Source of the DNA: Cordia subcordata
Lineage: Eukaryota; Streptophyta; Magnoliopsida; Boraginales; Cordiaceae
Direction: 5' to 3'
Assembly (NCBI GenBank): GCA_028554755.1
Contig: JAPTOF010000017.1
Coordinates: forward strand, 5,332,001-5,396,000
DNA length: 64,000 bases
A program made the position numbers and the translations under genes. Of the stretch, positions 46,002 through 56,764 are shown piece by piece (position 1 is the stretch's first letter; every line of letters starts with the position of its first letter). The notes below the pieces were generated by a model that was given only the letters and a program-made list of their open reading frames with translations, did no database searches and was not told where the DNA came from.

Positions 46002-48097
46002 CTAAAGGCATTTTGTCATTATTAGAATTTCATACTTAAAGGTGTTATAATTCTATGAAATCTATGTTTACTATTCACTTGTGTGTGAGATGCTAATATG
46101 TTGATTTATTATATATCTTGAAAGTGTTCATGTTATTTATTAGTCTCTGAAAAGGGACGCTTTTATTAGACACTTCAAGTTGCAAGTTCATGTTATGTGC
46201 ATTGTTCTATTTTTAATAATAAAGCCTAAGTTGAGATTCAAGATTGTGGTTATTGCATATCTCATTTGCACATAAGGTAGTAATGGCAATATTGATTAGG
46301 CATAACTATTATTTTTTGTCTTTTATGCATCTATTTATGATGGCACTGGAGTGATAAATCATGTTTTTATAATTGTCCTAAAGATAGTCAAGCCTTGATG
46401 TTATAGTAACACTTACATGAAATGCAAACAGGTGTATTGCCTTCTCTTGTATATTGTTTATTAAAGGCAGTGAACCTATAAATTATATATAGATGCGGAT
46501 GTATTTCTAAAGGTTATATGAAGTATCCTAGTATTAAAGGTTGTTTTAAGTTTTAAATCAATAATTTTGAGTTTTATATTTTAAGTGGATACTTTCAGAA
46601 TATGGAAGAAAAATAAGGTTTGGTTCACATATCATACATTGAATATTTAAAGCAAAGTTGTTGATCTATTTAATAGTCAATGGAAAAAGCGATTATATTA
46701 TTTTAATTAGTAAATAAGGTATTATTATGGATTCTTTTCATAATAAAATATTACATGTTAATAACCTATTCTAGTTGTGCATCGTTCACAGTTCTAATCA
46801 CTCTAAAAAAATAATTAAAGTTGTTATCATATGAAGATTTTCACTTGTGACATACAAGTTTCAAGGTATAAAACATTAAGTAAATTGATTGAACTTAAAG
46901 GTCAGTGTAAGCATTGTTTTCATGTGATTACGTGCTTTCATATGTGAGCATGTTTTTGTTTATGAAGCAAGATTTCATGCTCAAAATATATGTTACAGTT
47001 TCAACATTAGAATGTTGCATATATCTCAGTTAAATATTTGAGATAGGCTAATGCAATAAGGTTACTGCCTTCTAAAGTAAAGCAGATCAATTTTGGATCA
47101 AACTTGGAGGTTTATACAATTATTTTTAATGTTTCACGAGAAATTGATCTATAAGATTTTGCTATTTTTTAGATGCTCATATACTTGCACTCAATAGAGT
47201 TTCCCTTCTATATAAGTTGGAAATCCAACTTTTTGAAGTTTAAGAATGCCATGATGGTGTTTCTTTAAAGGTCGTTATGCCACTAACTAAAGTGGTTTTC
47301 AATAAGCATGCAAATGCTGATACTTTTGATGTAATTGATTAATGGGAGTAGTATTGGCTTGTCTAAAAGTGTTAAACATGATTGCCAAGCTTACATCCTG
47401 TGGTTTTAATATTTCCAGCTTACACAATAAAATATATAATCTGAGATTAGGGTGTTGATTATGATTCAATGATATTATTATTTGCTATTTGCTTATATGA
47501 ATTTGATATTGATGGGAATTAAAAGCATGACTTTTTGAAGTTATTCCCATAAAGTTATATAAGATAGCATTTTATGCTTGGTATATATTTGTGCAAGTGT
47601 AAGCAGGTTATATACTCAAACTAAAGTATATAGGATATGATGTTTTTCATGTACTTTTGGAAACTTCTTATAAAGTTTGGCAAATGCTTTATTGAGGTAT
47701 TGTGAATTGAAGGAATAAAGTGTACATATGCAATTATTTTTCAGTGATTTATAGTATCCCTTCTGTTCCCACTATATTCAGTTAGTATTCACTATTTACA
47801 AGTATGTTGATAAAGTTCATGTCAGCTCATACAGGCCTAAAGTTTCATATCTTGAAATATATAGTTAAAGGCTTCTTTTAATGAAGTGATTTTGATTTAG
47901 AAGTATTAAAGGGGATTTACACCCATTAAAGTTTAAAGGTTTCTTCGGTAACATAAAGGGGATTTTATCCCATACAGTTTCTTGAGAGACCATAAAGTGG
48001 CCAATTGTGGAAATTGGCATGCCCATAATTATAGTTGGATCACATGTGCCAAATATCACACTGCACTTTATCACACCATGGAATCCATATCGGTGAG

Positions 48098-49416
48098 TAT
48101 TAACTAAATATTTATTATTGATTTTGATGATGAAAATATATGCATTATTTGACTAAATAGCTTCTTGTGAAAATGAGATGATATCTAGTTAAAACTTTGA
48201 AAGATTGAAGAAAATGTGCAAAAAGCATTATTTGAAGAAAGAGAAGGTAAGAAGGCATAAGGAGGAAAAGAGAAGTCATAAGGGGTACTGGATATTATTT
48301 TCCTTCTTGCTCTCTTTGTGAAATGCCTATAAATTGTGTGGACTTGGCTCAAAATTTCTTTTTCTTGTTTAAAGCAAAATTTTCAAGTCTTGCACATTTG
48401 ATATAACATTTGCACAAATGTATTTGAATGCACACATACAGGTAAAATGAGTTTTTGGGGTATTTCAAATCACAACATATGTTTTCAAATTATTACAAAA
48501 TGATTTGGAGTTGTGAAAATTGCACTTAAAATAATTTTTGCAAAACTCTGGCTTTACTTCACATTCTGGAGTGGCCGAACCCCCCAACTAGTTGACCGGC
48601 TGACCTGGGTGGGTCACCCGGCCAAAACAGAAAGGTGAAGAAAAAAGCCGAACCCCCTAGCCGGTCGACCGGTTAAGGCGTCTGGCCTAGTCAGAGAAGG
48701 AAAGGGGATAGCCGGAAGGCGTAGCCGGTCGACCGGCTGAATAGGTGCTGTAATAAATGTATTAGTCGTTTATTATCGTTCCGGCCGAGATTTTCATTTC
48801 TTCTTCACCTACCAAATCCCTAACCTCCAAAATCTCTTTAAATACTCATTCAATACACATTCTAATAAATCAAAATTGAAGTGTGCTAAATTGTTTATCA
48901 TCATACAATCCATCTTTGAGCTATTCTTGCAATATATTTGAGCCTTCAAGAGCTTATTCATCTTCTTCTTGAAGAAAATTTCAAATTCAATCTTTTCTTA
49001 ATTCTTGAGTATATACACACTTTGAGAGCTATAAACTTTGTGAGATTTATTCTTTAAAGCTTGTAAAGTGTGAGGAAATCCTAAAGAGTGAATCTCTTGG
49101 GTTCTTTGAAGTTGGGCTTCAAAGAGATTGTAAGAATTTGGTTTGTGCTTCACCAAGATCTGAAGAAGCATCTTAGTGGAGATTTTTTAAGTCCTAAGGG
49201 GAGCATCCTTGGGCGGTGGACGTAGGCTTGGCTGAACCACCTTAAATCGTTTGTTTCTTCTCTCCTTATACTTCCATTGTTATACTTGCTTATTTTGCTT
49301 ACCTTGTGTTTGATATATTAATTGTTAGAAGTTGTAAATTTTTTGAGAATTTTTTTAAACAAAAATTAGTACTTATATCTTAATTCACCCCCTTTCTTAA
49401 GATATTTGCACCTACA
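48098..49416 (+). repeat. Solo LTR, 1319 bp, SIRE-like
   Basis: Begins TATTAACTAAATATTT (TG to TA), then TTGATTTTGATGATGAAAAT, and ends with AATTCACCCCCTTTCTTAAG and CACCTACA, the form seen in many plant SIRE-type copia LTRs. Perfect 5-bp duplication GTGAG (48093-48097 and 49417-49421). It carries a GC-rich block of GCCGGTCGACCGG palindromes at 48,560-48,745. Confidence 0.8.
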
Positions 49417-49628
49417 GTGAGACATTAATGTTTGTGATCATAGAAGTCCTATGTTGATAAATGGTGTAATGACTGCTATGGTTCGACATGAATGTCCTTG
49501 TTAAATCGGATCCTGTATTAAGACATTTTTTTATGTGGTCACTAAAGTTATGTTCAACCCAAGGTCTCTTTTGCAAAATGTAACTTTTTTTAAATATAAA
49601 ACCAATCATTACTGTCCAAGTGAGAGAC

Positions 49629-50100
49629 TGTTAGAAATTTTTTATAAAATTATAGGTTGCTATTGATTGAGACTTTTTATGCTTTCGAAAAATAGGTTAA
49701 GGTTGACCAGTGAAGCCCAAAATATTATTTATCATTATCCATTCCAATTGGGCCTATGTTTGTCTCATTAAAGTAATTTTCTAGTAGTGTGATATGCAAG
49801 GTGTAGAACTTACTTAAAGTTTTACGACACCTTGATAGGAGGTCTAATAAAGTTTTTAAGGTTAGACCCTCTCTCCCATCTAGACTACCAGTAGTCTATA
49901 AACAGGCCATTAGGATTGGCTTGCCCCATTGATAGCCACAATACAGGAGTTGGAGAGGGAGATTAAGAGAAAGTCCTTAGTCTAATCTTGCCTACCACAA
50001 CATGCTACTACAGTTCTATCGAATGATTATTGCAAGAAAAGTTTCAATTGCTTCAAATCAAAGTATGCTTCAAATATTATTTATTTAATTTATTATTACA
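49629..50100 (+). repeat. 3' LTR of the LARD-like element
   Basis: Starts TGTTAGAAATTT just after the purine tract and may end TTATTATTACA at 50100. A truncated relative is at 33020. The right limit is provisional because no partner LTR is in the window. Confidence 0.5.
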
Positions 50101-51951
50101 GTATTTTTATTTCTGATATTAGTTTTTAATTAAAGTCTAATAGAGAATGCGCAATGAACATCCCTATATTACAGTGAGGTACATGAACCATTAGATCTCA
50201 CATGTATCAATTTGGAAAGCAATTTGACATCCAACAAATGTATATATCTATTTATCTATCTACCTATATACTAGAGATATAGGAATGATTTTTGAGATTA
50301 ACAAGTCAGCTCTCCAAATGAATAAAAACTTGACATGTCAGCCTCAAAATCAACTTATAATTTTGTTAAATATTAGACACATTGTAAATTATGCCAATTT
50401 TAATTCAAAACAAGATACATCTAATAAAATAGATTATTGTCAAAAATACTACATACATATAACTTGGCCCTTATTTGCCAGGCAGGATTTTCAATATTTG
50501 ACTGCATTTGTACGTCTCTATAAGTGTAAATATTTCCTCCCCATAGGAGTTCTTTCATGTGCTCTTCTCCTTATTTGATAATTTGCACTATAGAATACAT
50601 AATCACTATTAATGAGACGATCTCAGCTCAGAAGAACGTAGGCTCCATACGTGTGTGAGGCCACTTCGCACCAAACCAGTTGAGGGTTTTTGAAAATTTC
50701 CCACTAGTAACTTTTGCTCTCTGTATATGTTGGTTTCACAATAAAATAAAACAATTGGTGCATGGGCTGTCAAGCAATATGGTTCAATTCAGCAGGCATA
50801 CCTAACCATACACTTTGAGCCTGTTTGGCACCGCTTGTTTTACAGTGTACAAACTCTTAAAAAAAATATTTTTTTTCATATTTTTTTATTATTTGTAACT
50901 TATAAGCCCCAAAAAAGTTTAGCTAATCAGGCTGTTGGCGGTGTATGCAGATACGGTTGCTCAAAAAAAGTTCATTAGATTGATGGTAAAATCTGTAAGA
51001 AAGTTTGGCTCTCATATCATTGTACTTGACTTTAAAAAACAAAAAAAAAAAGAAAGAAAATCTCATATCATTATAGCATCATGACATAAATTTACTAATG
51101 ATAAATTCATCTATAATAATGATGTAATCATTTAAACATAGTTTTCCTCATAACTTCATATTAAATCCATAGAAGGTGTTCTGTTCTAAATCATGTCTCA
51201 CATAGTTTTATATATGTAAAAAGTCTAAACACTTGATCACGTAGTTTTATGCACAAAAGAATATTTAAATTATGCATGGAAAAGTCTAAACTTTTCTCAA
51301 TCAATATATTTTAAGAAAACCACGAAAAATTCTCTTAAAAAATTCCAAATTTTTGAAGGAACAAAGCACTGTAGAAAACCCTCCCTCAAACTTGAGTCAC
51401 ATCCCATTCACCTATTAACGGTGTCGCCCCACAACAAGTAACCATAAGTTAAAAAGATCTATTTATAAACTAACAATTCTAATCCTATTGAACTTGATTG
51501 GACGGCAGATTGTAAGAAAATTTCTTGTTTTAATGACTAACAACTATTCTAGTTCAGAGCGACCCGATTTGAGAAACTCTTTAGTTCTGTCCGTCCAATT
51601 ACCATCGTCATAATAAAAAAGTAAAATTCGCATGAATTTTGATTTTGTATGTAAGGGAACCGCTCCGGTGAATGTCAGACTAAATAGCAACCCAAGAGAT
51701 TTCTCGTCTTAGCACAAATCTGTGAATCAAAATGGAGACAGAGTGCGGCAATTTCACATGACCCAGACTAGGGAATTGGAAAGAAAAGGAAGAAAACGAC
51801 AACAGAAACAGCCATATTCTCATCAGACAGCCTTTTTTCATTTTCACATTCGTCATTTCTGCTGACCCCTTCTCTGTATTCTCACGATTCTCTCTCTTTT
51901 TTCTTCCTGCTCTCACCCACTCCCAACACTACACAAGTTTTTTGTCAACAC
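50101..51951. other. Intergenic and promoter region of the GPI-anchored protein gene
   Basis: No gene seen. About 50,815-50,940 is a MITE fragment beginning GAGCCTGTTTGGCACC. The last few hundred bases are less AT-rich and probably hold the promoter of the downstream gene; a 78-codon minus frame at 51680-51916 has no recognisable feature and is not called. Confidence 0.5.
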
Positions 51952-51975
51952 ATCTCTCTCTCTCTCTCTCTCTCA
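51952..51975 (+). promoter_or_regulatory. (CT)n tract in the 5' leader
   Basis: About 12 CT repeats roughly 190 bp before the start codon. CT-rich (Y-patch or leader) tracts are common near transcription starts in plants, so the start site is probably close by. Confidence 0.45.
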
Positions 51976-52164
51976 GCTCAATCAGCCGGAGTGGTCCATT
52001 GACGAAAAAAGAGAGATATCATTGTTACCTTTTGCTCTGAGTTTTTCCCTTTCAAAGTAAAGTTCTGAAACTTATCCTTCTGTGACTTCAACTTTTAGCA
52101 AACCCCACTATAAAATCAAAAACATTGTCCAAGAAAGTTAATGACCGGATAATTTTTCTTTAAA

Positions 52165-53303
52165 ATGCTTGTTGTTGTAGTCTTGTTAGCATTCGCCGGC
52201 GGCTTACTTGCTGATCCGGAAGAACCGGGGCCGAATATGGTCCCGGCTTTTCCGGTCCAGACGGAGGCTGAAATCTGCCGGCTGGACCTATCAGACGAGC
52301 TGTTCGGAGGGGTGAGCGAAGCGTGCGGGCAAAACCTGGACAGGAGCAAGTGCTGTCCAGTGCTAGCAGCCTGGCTGTTCTCAGCGCACGCCCGGTCAGC
52401 TTTACAAGTGCCTGCCGCTGCTTCGGCTGCGGCGCCAGCGAGCCCAGACCTGCCCATGATGCCAGATGACTCACAGAAGTGTGTGAACTCACTGGAGAGC
52501 TCCCTGCAGAGCCGCAACATTCATATCCCCCAGCCCAATGCCACATGCGACGCCGTGTTGTGCTTCTGTGGTATTCGTCTGCACCAGATTACTTCTCTGA
52601 GCTGTTCGGCGGCGTTCAATTTAACGGCCACCCACAATGCGACTCCCACGGCTGCCGTCACGATTTTGGAAAAGAACTGCCGCAATTCTTCTTATGCTGG
52701 TTGCACTAGATGCTTAGGTGCTCTGCAGAAGGTCAGTCTTGTAATTTCACCTTTCTTTCATCTTTTCTTTTATTACAAGAAAGGAAGTAGTACACCAAAA
52801 AAAAAAAAAACAAAAAAAATACTTAGTGGATGTCATGCCTTTCATTATACTTATTATAAGTTTAACCATTTAAACGAAGTAATAAATTTAACAAGTTTAA
52901 CCATTTAAATGAAGTGATAAATTTAACATAGTACTAAAGGGTAAATACCGAAACATCTTAGTTTCAAAACTCGATCATGGCTCATTTAAATTGTCCCTGT
53001 GAAGGGCCTAAAACATATTGTGTCTATATGTGAGGAATAATAATAACAAAAAAAAACCTTAAACAACTGAAATTAGAAAATGTTTACCCTTCTATTCCTA
53101 TTGAAAATAATAATATTATAGGAACATGCTCCACTCAATGTGAACTTATTATACGAAAGATGCTTTGTATTGTCAAATTTTGAAACAGGTTTAAACTTAT
53201 TTCACTTAAAGTGAAAAATATGAATTTGACGATTTTAATCAATTATGTAGAGGTTTAACTATAGGGCAAAGTGATATTGTTTTAGAATTCACACAATTCA
53301 TCT

Positions 53304-53356
<53 letters not shown>

Positions 53357-55124
53357 CATATCTATATGTATATGCATATATGTACATATCTATATGTATA
53401 TGCATATATGTATATATATATATGTGTGTGTGTGTGTGTTTGTTAAGATTTGTTACATCTATGCTTTAAGTTTGTATTTTTTAAATATCTTCACGAGTTG
53501 ATTTCTAAGGTGAACTAAAAATTCCATATAATCTATTTTCATGTTATCCTCCGTCTAAACTACCCCACATTTTCTTATTTCTCGTTAATAAACCAGTAAA
53601 AAGCAACCTTGATATCTGAACGGTATGATTATTTTCTGACTGAAGAACTAAAATGATAAAAAAAAGTAACTAGGGGTCTGTTTGAATTGAATTTTTTTTC
53701 AAGAAAAAATATTTTTTTTCAAAAAGTTACATTAAATTTGTAATAATTATTTAATTTGATTTTTAAAAAGCTGAAATTCTGAAAAAAGTTCAAATACAAT
53801 TTTTTTTAGAAGTCAAAATTTTTCAACTTTTCAAAAATAATTATTTCTCAAAAATTGTTAAAAAAATACTTTAAAAAAAAATCAGTCCAAACGAGCCCCA
53901 TATCTCGACACTCTGATGTCTGTTTTGCTGCTTAGTGTTAGATGATAACCAACAAAAAAGCAATTTTGGTAGGCCAGGAAATCGACCCATTTTCCCAAGT
54001 GAATAACCCGTTACTTTTACATAATTTTGGCCGCAAGTCTAAATTTTCTGTTCGCCTTTGTCAAGAATTTTGGAGTTCTTAATCTTTTCAATATAACATA
54101 ATTATTATAAACTTGATATCTTCACATGTGATTCAATTTTTCTTAAGAAATGTCTTTGAATACAAGTGTTGGCATTAAGGGCTTGTTTAAATTAATTTTT
54201 TATTAAAAAATCATATTTTTTTTGCAATAAATAATTAACTTGATTTAAAAAGAATTTAAAACTCTAAAAAAGTTTAAATTTGACTTTTTCCAATTAGAAA
54301 TTTTAACCTTTAAAAAGTTATTAAAAAAAATTCTTAAAAAAGTCAATCCAAACATATCCTAAGGTTATGAAAGCTAATATGGAGGACGATGAGTCAAATA
54401 TAAGAGAGATAAAAAGATAAGGGCTCCTTTGGATTGAATTTTTTGGAAGCCTTATTTCTTTTAACTTTTGAAAAGAGTTTCTTTTTCAAGAAATTGAAAA
54501 TTTTTGCCTCCTAAAAAAAATTGAATTTGAACTTTTGTTTAAAGTTTAACTTTTTTAAATTAATTAAAAAATTTATTATAGAATAATACATTCTTTTAAA
54601 AGAAAAATATTTTTTTCATAAAGAAAAAAATCAATATGATCAGATCCTATGTCAGATTGTGATAAGCATAATGGACCAAATGACCATGCTAGAAACCTTC
54701 TAGATTTGACTTTTAATCTGGTATAGACATACGCTCTTAACAGCTTTTTAATTAATTTTTGCAGCTAAAACCCCACGGCAAAAATGGCAGCCACGCCGAT
54801 GACCACGGCGAGGCCGCCGAAGACGAAGACCGAATGAACAAGATGATGAACAGAGACTGCCAACTGATGGGGCTGACGTGGCTGCTGGCACGCAACAAGA
54901 CGGCCTACATACCGACAGTCTCGGCGGTGCTGCGTGCCATAATGTACAGCGCCCACCCACCCCACCACTCCAAATGCAGCCCCGACCAAGAGAACATGCC
55001 CCTGGCCGTCGACTCTCTTCAGTTCGACAAATCTTACTCCTCCCCATCGCCACCGTCGCTGGTGGCAACAGCCTCTTCTTTGAGTGCTTTTTTGCTTCCC
55101 TTTTTGTGGCCAATCATTCTGTAA
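52165..55124 (+). CDS. GPI-anchored cell-surface protein, At4g28100-like
   Basis: Two exons, 52165-52731 and 54765-55124, joined by a GT/AG phase-0 intron of 2033 bp, give 308 residues. The start is supported by an in-frame TAA 15 bp upstream. A signal peptide (MLVVVVLLAFAGGLLA) opens the protein. The Cys-rich ectodomain includes AEICRLDLSDELFGGVSEAC, NLDRSKCCPVLAAWLFSAHA, DDSQKCVNSLESSL, CDAVLCFCGIRLHQI and GCTRCLGALQK, then in exon 2 DCQLMGLTWLLARNKTAYIP, TVSAVLRAIMYS and KCSPDQENMPLAVDSLQF. Several N-glycosylation sites (NAT, NLT, NSS, NKT) are present. The C-terminal 20 residues are hydrophobic after a Ser/Pro-rich stretch, fitting GPI attachment. Order and spacing match the uncharacterised Arabidopsis protein At4g28100; the molecular role is unknown. 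Appears intact. Confidence 0.93.
53309..53440. repeat. (TA)n/(TG)n microsatellite in the intron
   Basis: Long TA run, then a duplicated block of TGTGCATATCTATATGTATA type, then more TA and a TG run. It lies in the intron of the GPI-anchored protein gene. Confidence 0.9.
53673..53899. mobile_element. PIF/Harbinger-like MITE in the intron (first)
   Basis: Ends GGGGTCTGTTTGAATTGAAT and complemented GGGGCTCGTTTGGACTGAT, about 227 bp, T-rich arm facing A-rich arm. Flanks CTA and ATA suggest a mutated 3-bp duplication. Confidence 0.65.
54179..54359. mobile_element. PIF/Harbinger-like MITE in the intron (second)
   Basis: 181 bp, ends GGGCTTGTTTAAATTAA and complemented GGATATGTTTGGATTGA, flanked by TAA on both sides (54176-54178 and 54360-54362). 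Confidence 0.7.
54421..54647. mobile_element. PIF/Harbinger-like MITE in the intron (third)
   Basis: About 227 bp, left end GGGCTCCTTTGGATTGAAT after TAA (54418-54420); the right end, complemented GGATCTGATCATATTGAT, is diverged and followed by TAT. Same family as the previous two. Confidence 0.55.
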
Positions 55125-55136
55125 TATTCTCGGTTT

Positions 55137-55253
55137 GGGGGGTCATTTGCCTTTGGGGTTTTGCATGGTGGCCACTGTTTTTTGGTGTGTGTGTTGGGGG
55201 GGTCATTTCCTTTTGGGGTTTTGCATGGTGGCCACTGTTTTTTGGTGTGCGTC
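55137..55253 (+). repeat. 60-bp tandem duplication in the 3' UTR
   Basis: Copies 55137-55196 and 55197-55253, containing GGGGTTTTGCATGGTGGCCA. They lie just after the stop codon of the GPI-anchored protein gene and extend frames on both strands by chance. Confidence 0.92.
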
Positions 55254-55632
55254 ATCTTTCTTAATGTCTGGAAGAGGTTCACGGGAAGCTAGTTGACAAA
55301 AGAGGGTTACATATATTGAGGTGACCTTTTTGTCTTTGCGCCTGCTGTAAATTCTGAGGTTGGAAGAGAACTTCACTGGTAATGGTGATACGTGTTTTTT
55401 AGTAGAACGCTTATTCATTTCAATACAGTTCAAGCATTTGTTTTGAAGAGTAATTTCACTATTGAGTTTTCATATTTATCAAATTTTCTCAAAATAAGTT
55501 TTATTATTTTGAAGTATTCAAATTTGATATGGACCACGCATGGGCTACCCATGACCCGACTTTCCATGCCGAGTGGGGGCATCTCCCGACTCGAAGAGAG
55601 CGTCGATACAGATTGCGTCCAAGATCCCCACC
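55254..55632. other. 3' UTR end and flank
   Basis: Probable end of the 3' UTR, then GC-richer sequence around 55,530-55,630 that looks like an LTR or repeat piece but has no partner here. Confidence 0.4.
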
Positions 55633-55732
55633 CACAAAGTTTTGAGTCCATAGAGGATGATCCCGAATATTTTGGGACGCCAACCACAAAGTTTTGAGTC
55701 TATCAAGGATGATCCCGAGTATTTTGGGATAA
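55633..55732. repeat. About 54-bp tandem repeat
   Basis: Two copies containing ACAAAGTTTTGAGTC, then GGATGATCCCGA and TATTTTGGGA, starting near 55635 and 55686. Confidence 0.85.
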
Positions 55733-56254
55733 GTTTTAGAACGGTCAAAGAGTTAGATTCATGATAGGACTAGATTAAAGAGTCCTTGTAGAACATGGGA
55801 AATTTCAAATAAGCACAAGGGAAGTTCCTTTTTATCCCATGACTTTTGGACAGTAACCCCTAAATAGCCCCAGGCCAAGCAACCCAAAGGTACGCACTCA
55901 TAATTAGCTTCGATCAGTATGAAGCGTCAAAGTCCTTTTGGCCATTATTATTCCGGTAACCCTTAAACTCAGATATCTCTACCCTTCTCTTGTTGCAAGC
56001 AATTACGAGTTTGGGTCAAGTTCACAAATGGGCTTGGAAGACTTGCTAATAATCTTTGCATTATCAAAATTAATTTTTATTATTTTTGACAAATATAATC
56101 AAATTAGTTTCTTTTTTAAAACATTCACTTCCAAACCGACCCATCTTATCTTTTTGACTCAAGTTATCACTTCTAGAGCAATAATTTCAACTATTTGAGT
56201 TACTCCATAAATCTCGATTAATAATTATTTAGAAACATTAATATTAGTTCGTCT
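55733..56254. other. Intergenic, no gene seen
   Basis: Mixed composition with T-rich runs. An 86-codon frame at 55938-56198 has no recognisable feature. Confidence 0.5.
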
Positions 56255-56440
56255 CTCAGGATGTTCTAGCAGTATAAGCTGAGGTCACTCTAACTTATGA
56301 CTCGGGTTTGATCCCACTCCTCTGTCTTGGGTGAGTACTTTTGACTTTCTTGATTCTGAGTATAAGGATGTACTGCACACCTAAAATTTGCTATTATGAT
56401 CACCTACGAGACTCACCGTTGGCTTCATACCTCCTTTTTC
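56255..56440 (+). other. Possible tRNA-derived SINE
   Basis: TAGCAGTATAAGCTGAGG and, about 30 bp later, GGGTTTGATCCCACTCC resemble the A and B boxes of a pol III promoter, followed by a non-tRNA body. No poly-A tail or duplication could be fixed. Confidence 0.35.
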
Positions 56441-56606
56441 TTCGTAAGGTAACATGGTATCAATCAAAAGAATATTAGCATCAGTTCCTGCTTAATCCGA
56501 GGTTGGAACCAGGCCAAGTAAGTCACTATTTGCTTTCGTTCAAAGCCCAACTACTGCTGCTGATTCTCTCATTTGTTACTTTGCGCATTCTCTGTCATCA
56601 ATCTGA

Positions 56607-56764
56607 TTTTATGGCTTGCTTGACGAGTCAGTGTCCTCTTTTATCTTTACTACCTATCGCGCACCATACCGGGGAACCCCTTTCCCTACCTTCGTTTTTA
56701 TTTTATGGCTTGCTTGAAGAGTCAGTGTCTTCTTTTATCTTTACTACCTATTGCCCCCAGACCA
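56607..56764. repeat. 94-bp tandem repeat, partial second copy
   Basis: TTTTATGGCTTGCTTGA begins at 56607 and again at 56701; about 55 bp are well matched, including TCTTTACTACCTAT. Confidence 0.85.

Larger units (their letters stand above)
42880..49628 (+). mobile_element. Non-coding LTR-element internal region (LARD-like)
   Basis: After removal of two inserted solo LTRs (44249-46001, 48098-49416), the rest reads as one continuous AT-rich, non-coding stretch ending in a purine-rich CAAGTGAGAGAC (to 49628) and an LTR at 49629. The tract resembles that of the copia element at 34479, so a copia relative is likely. No gag or pol frame is visible, as in large retrotransposon derivatives. The 5' LTR is missing. 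Strand is set by the polypurine tract. Confidence 0.5.

Noticed and set aside
51680..51916. 78-codon minus-strand frame upstream of the GPI gene
   Set aside because: Basic then hydrophobic text with no family features, in a probable promoter or leader.
52116..52546. Two minus-strand frames of 128-134 codons
   Set aside because: They are shadows of exon 1 of the GPI-anchored protein gene, whose plus-strand protein matches a known plant family.
54748..55264. Several frames on both strands around exon 2
   Set aside because: Shadows of exon 2 and of the 60-bp duplication; Arg- and Cys-rich text with no family features.
56255..56440. Functional tRNA gene
   Set aside because: A- and B-box-like words are present, but no cloverleaf can be formed from the flanking sequence by eye.
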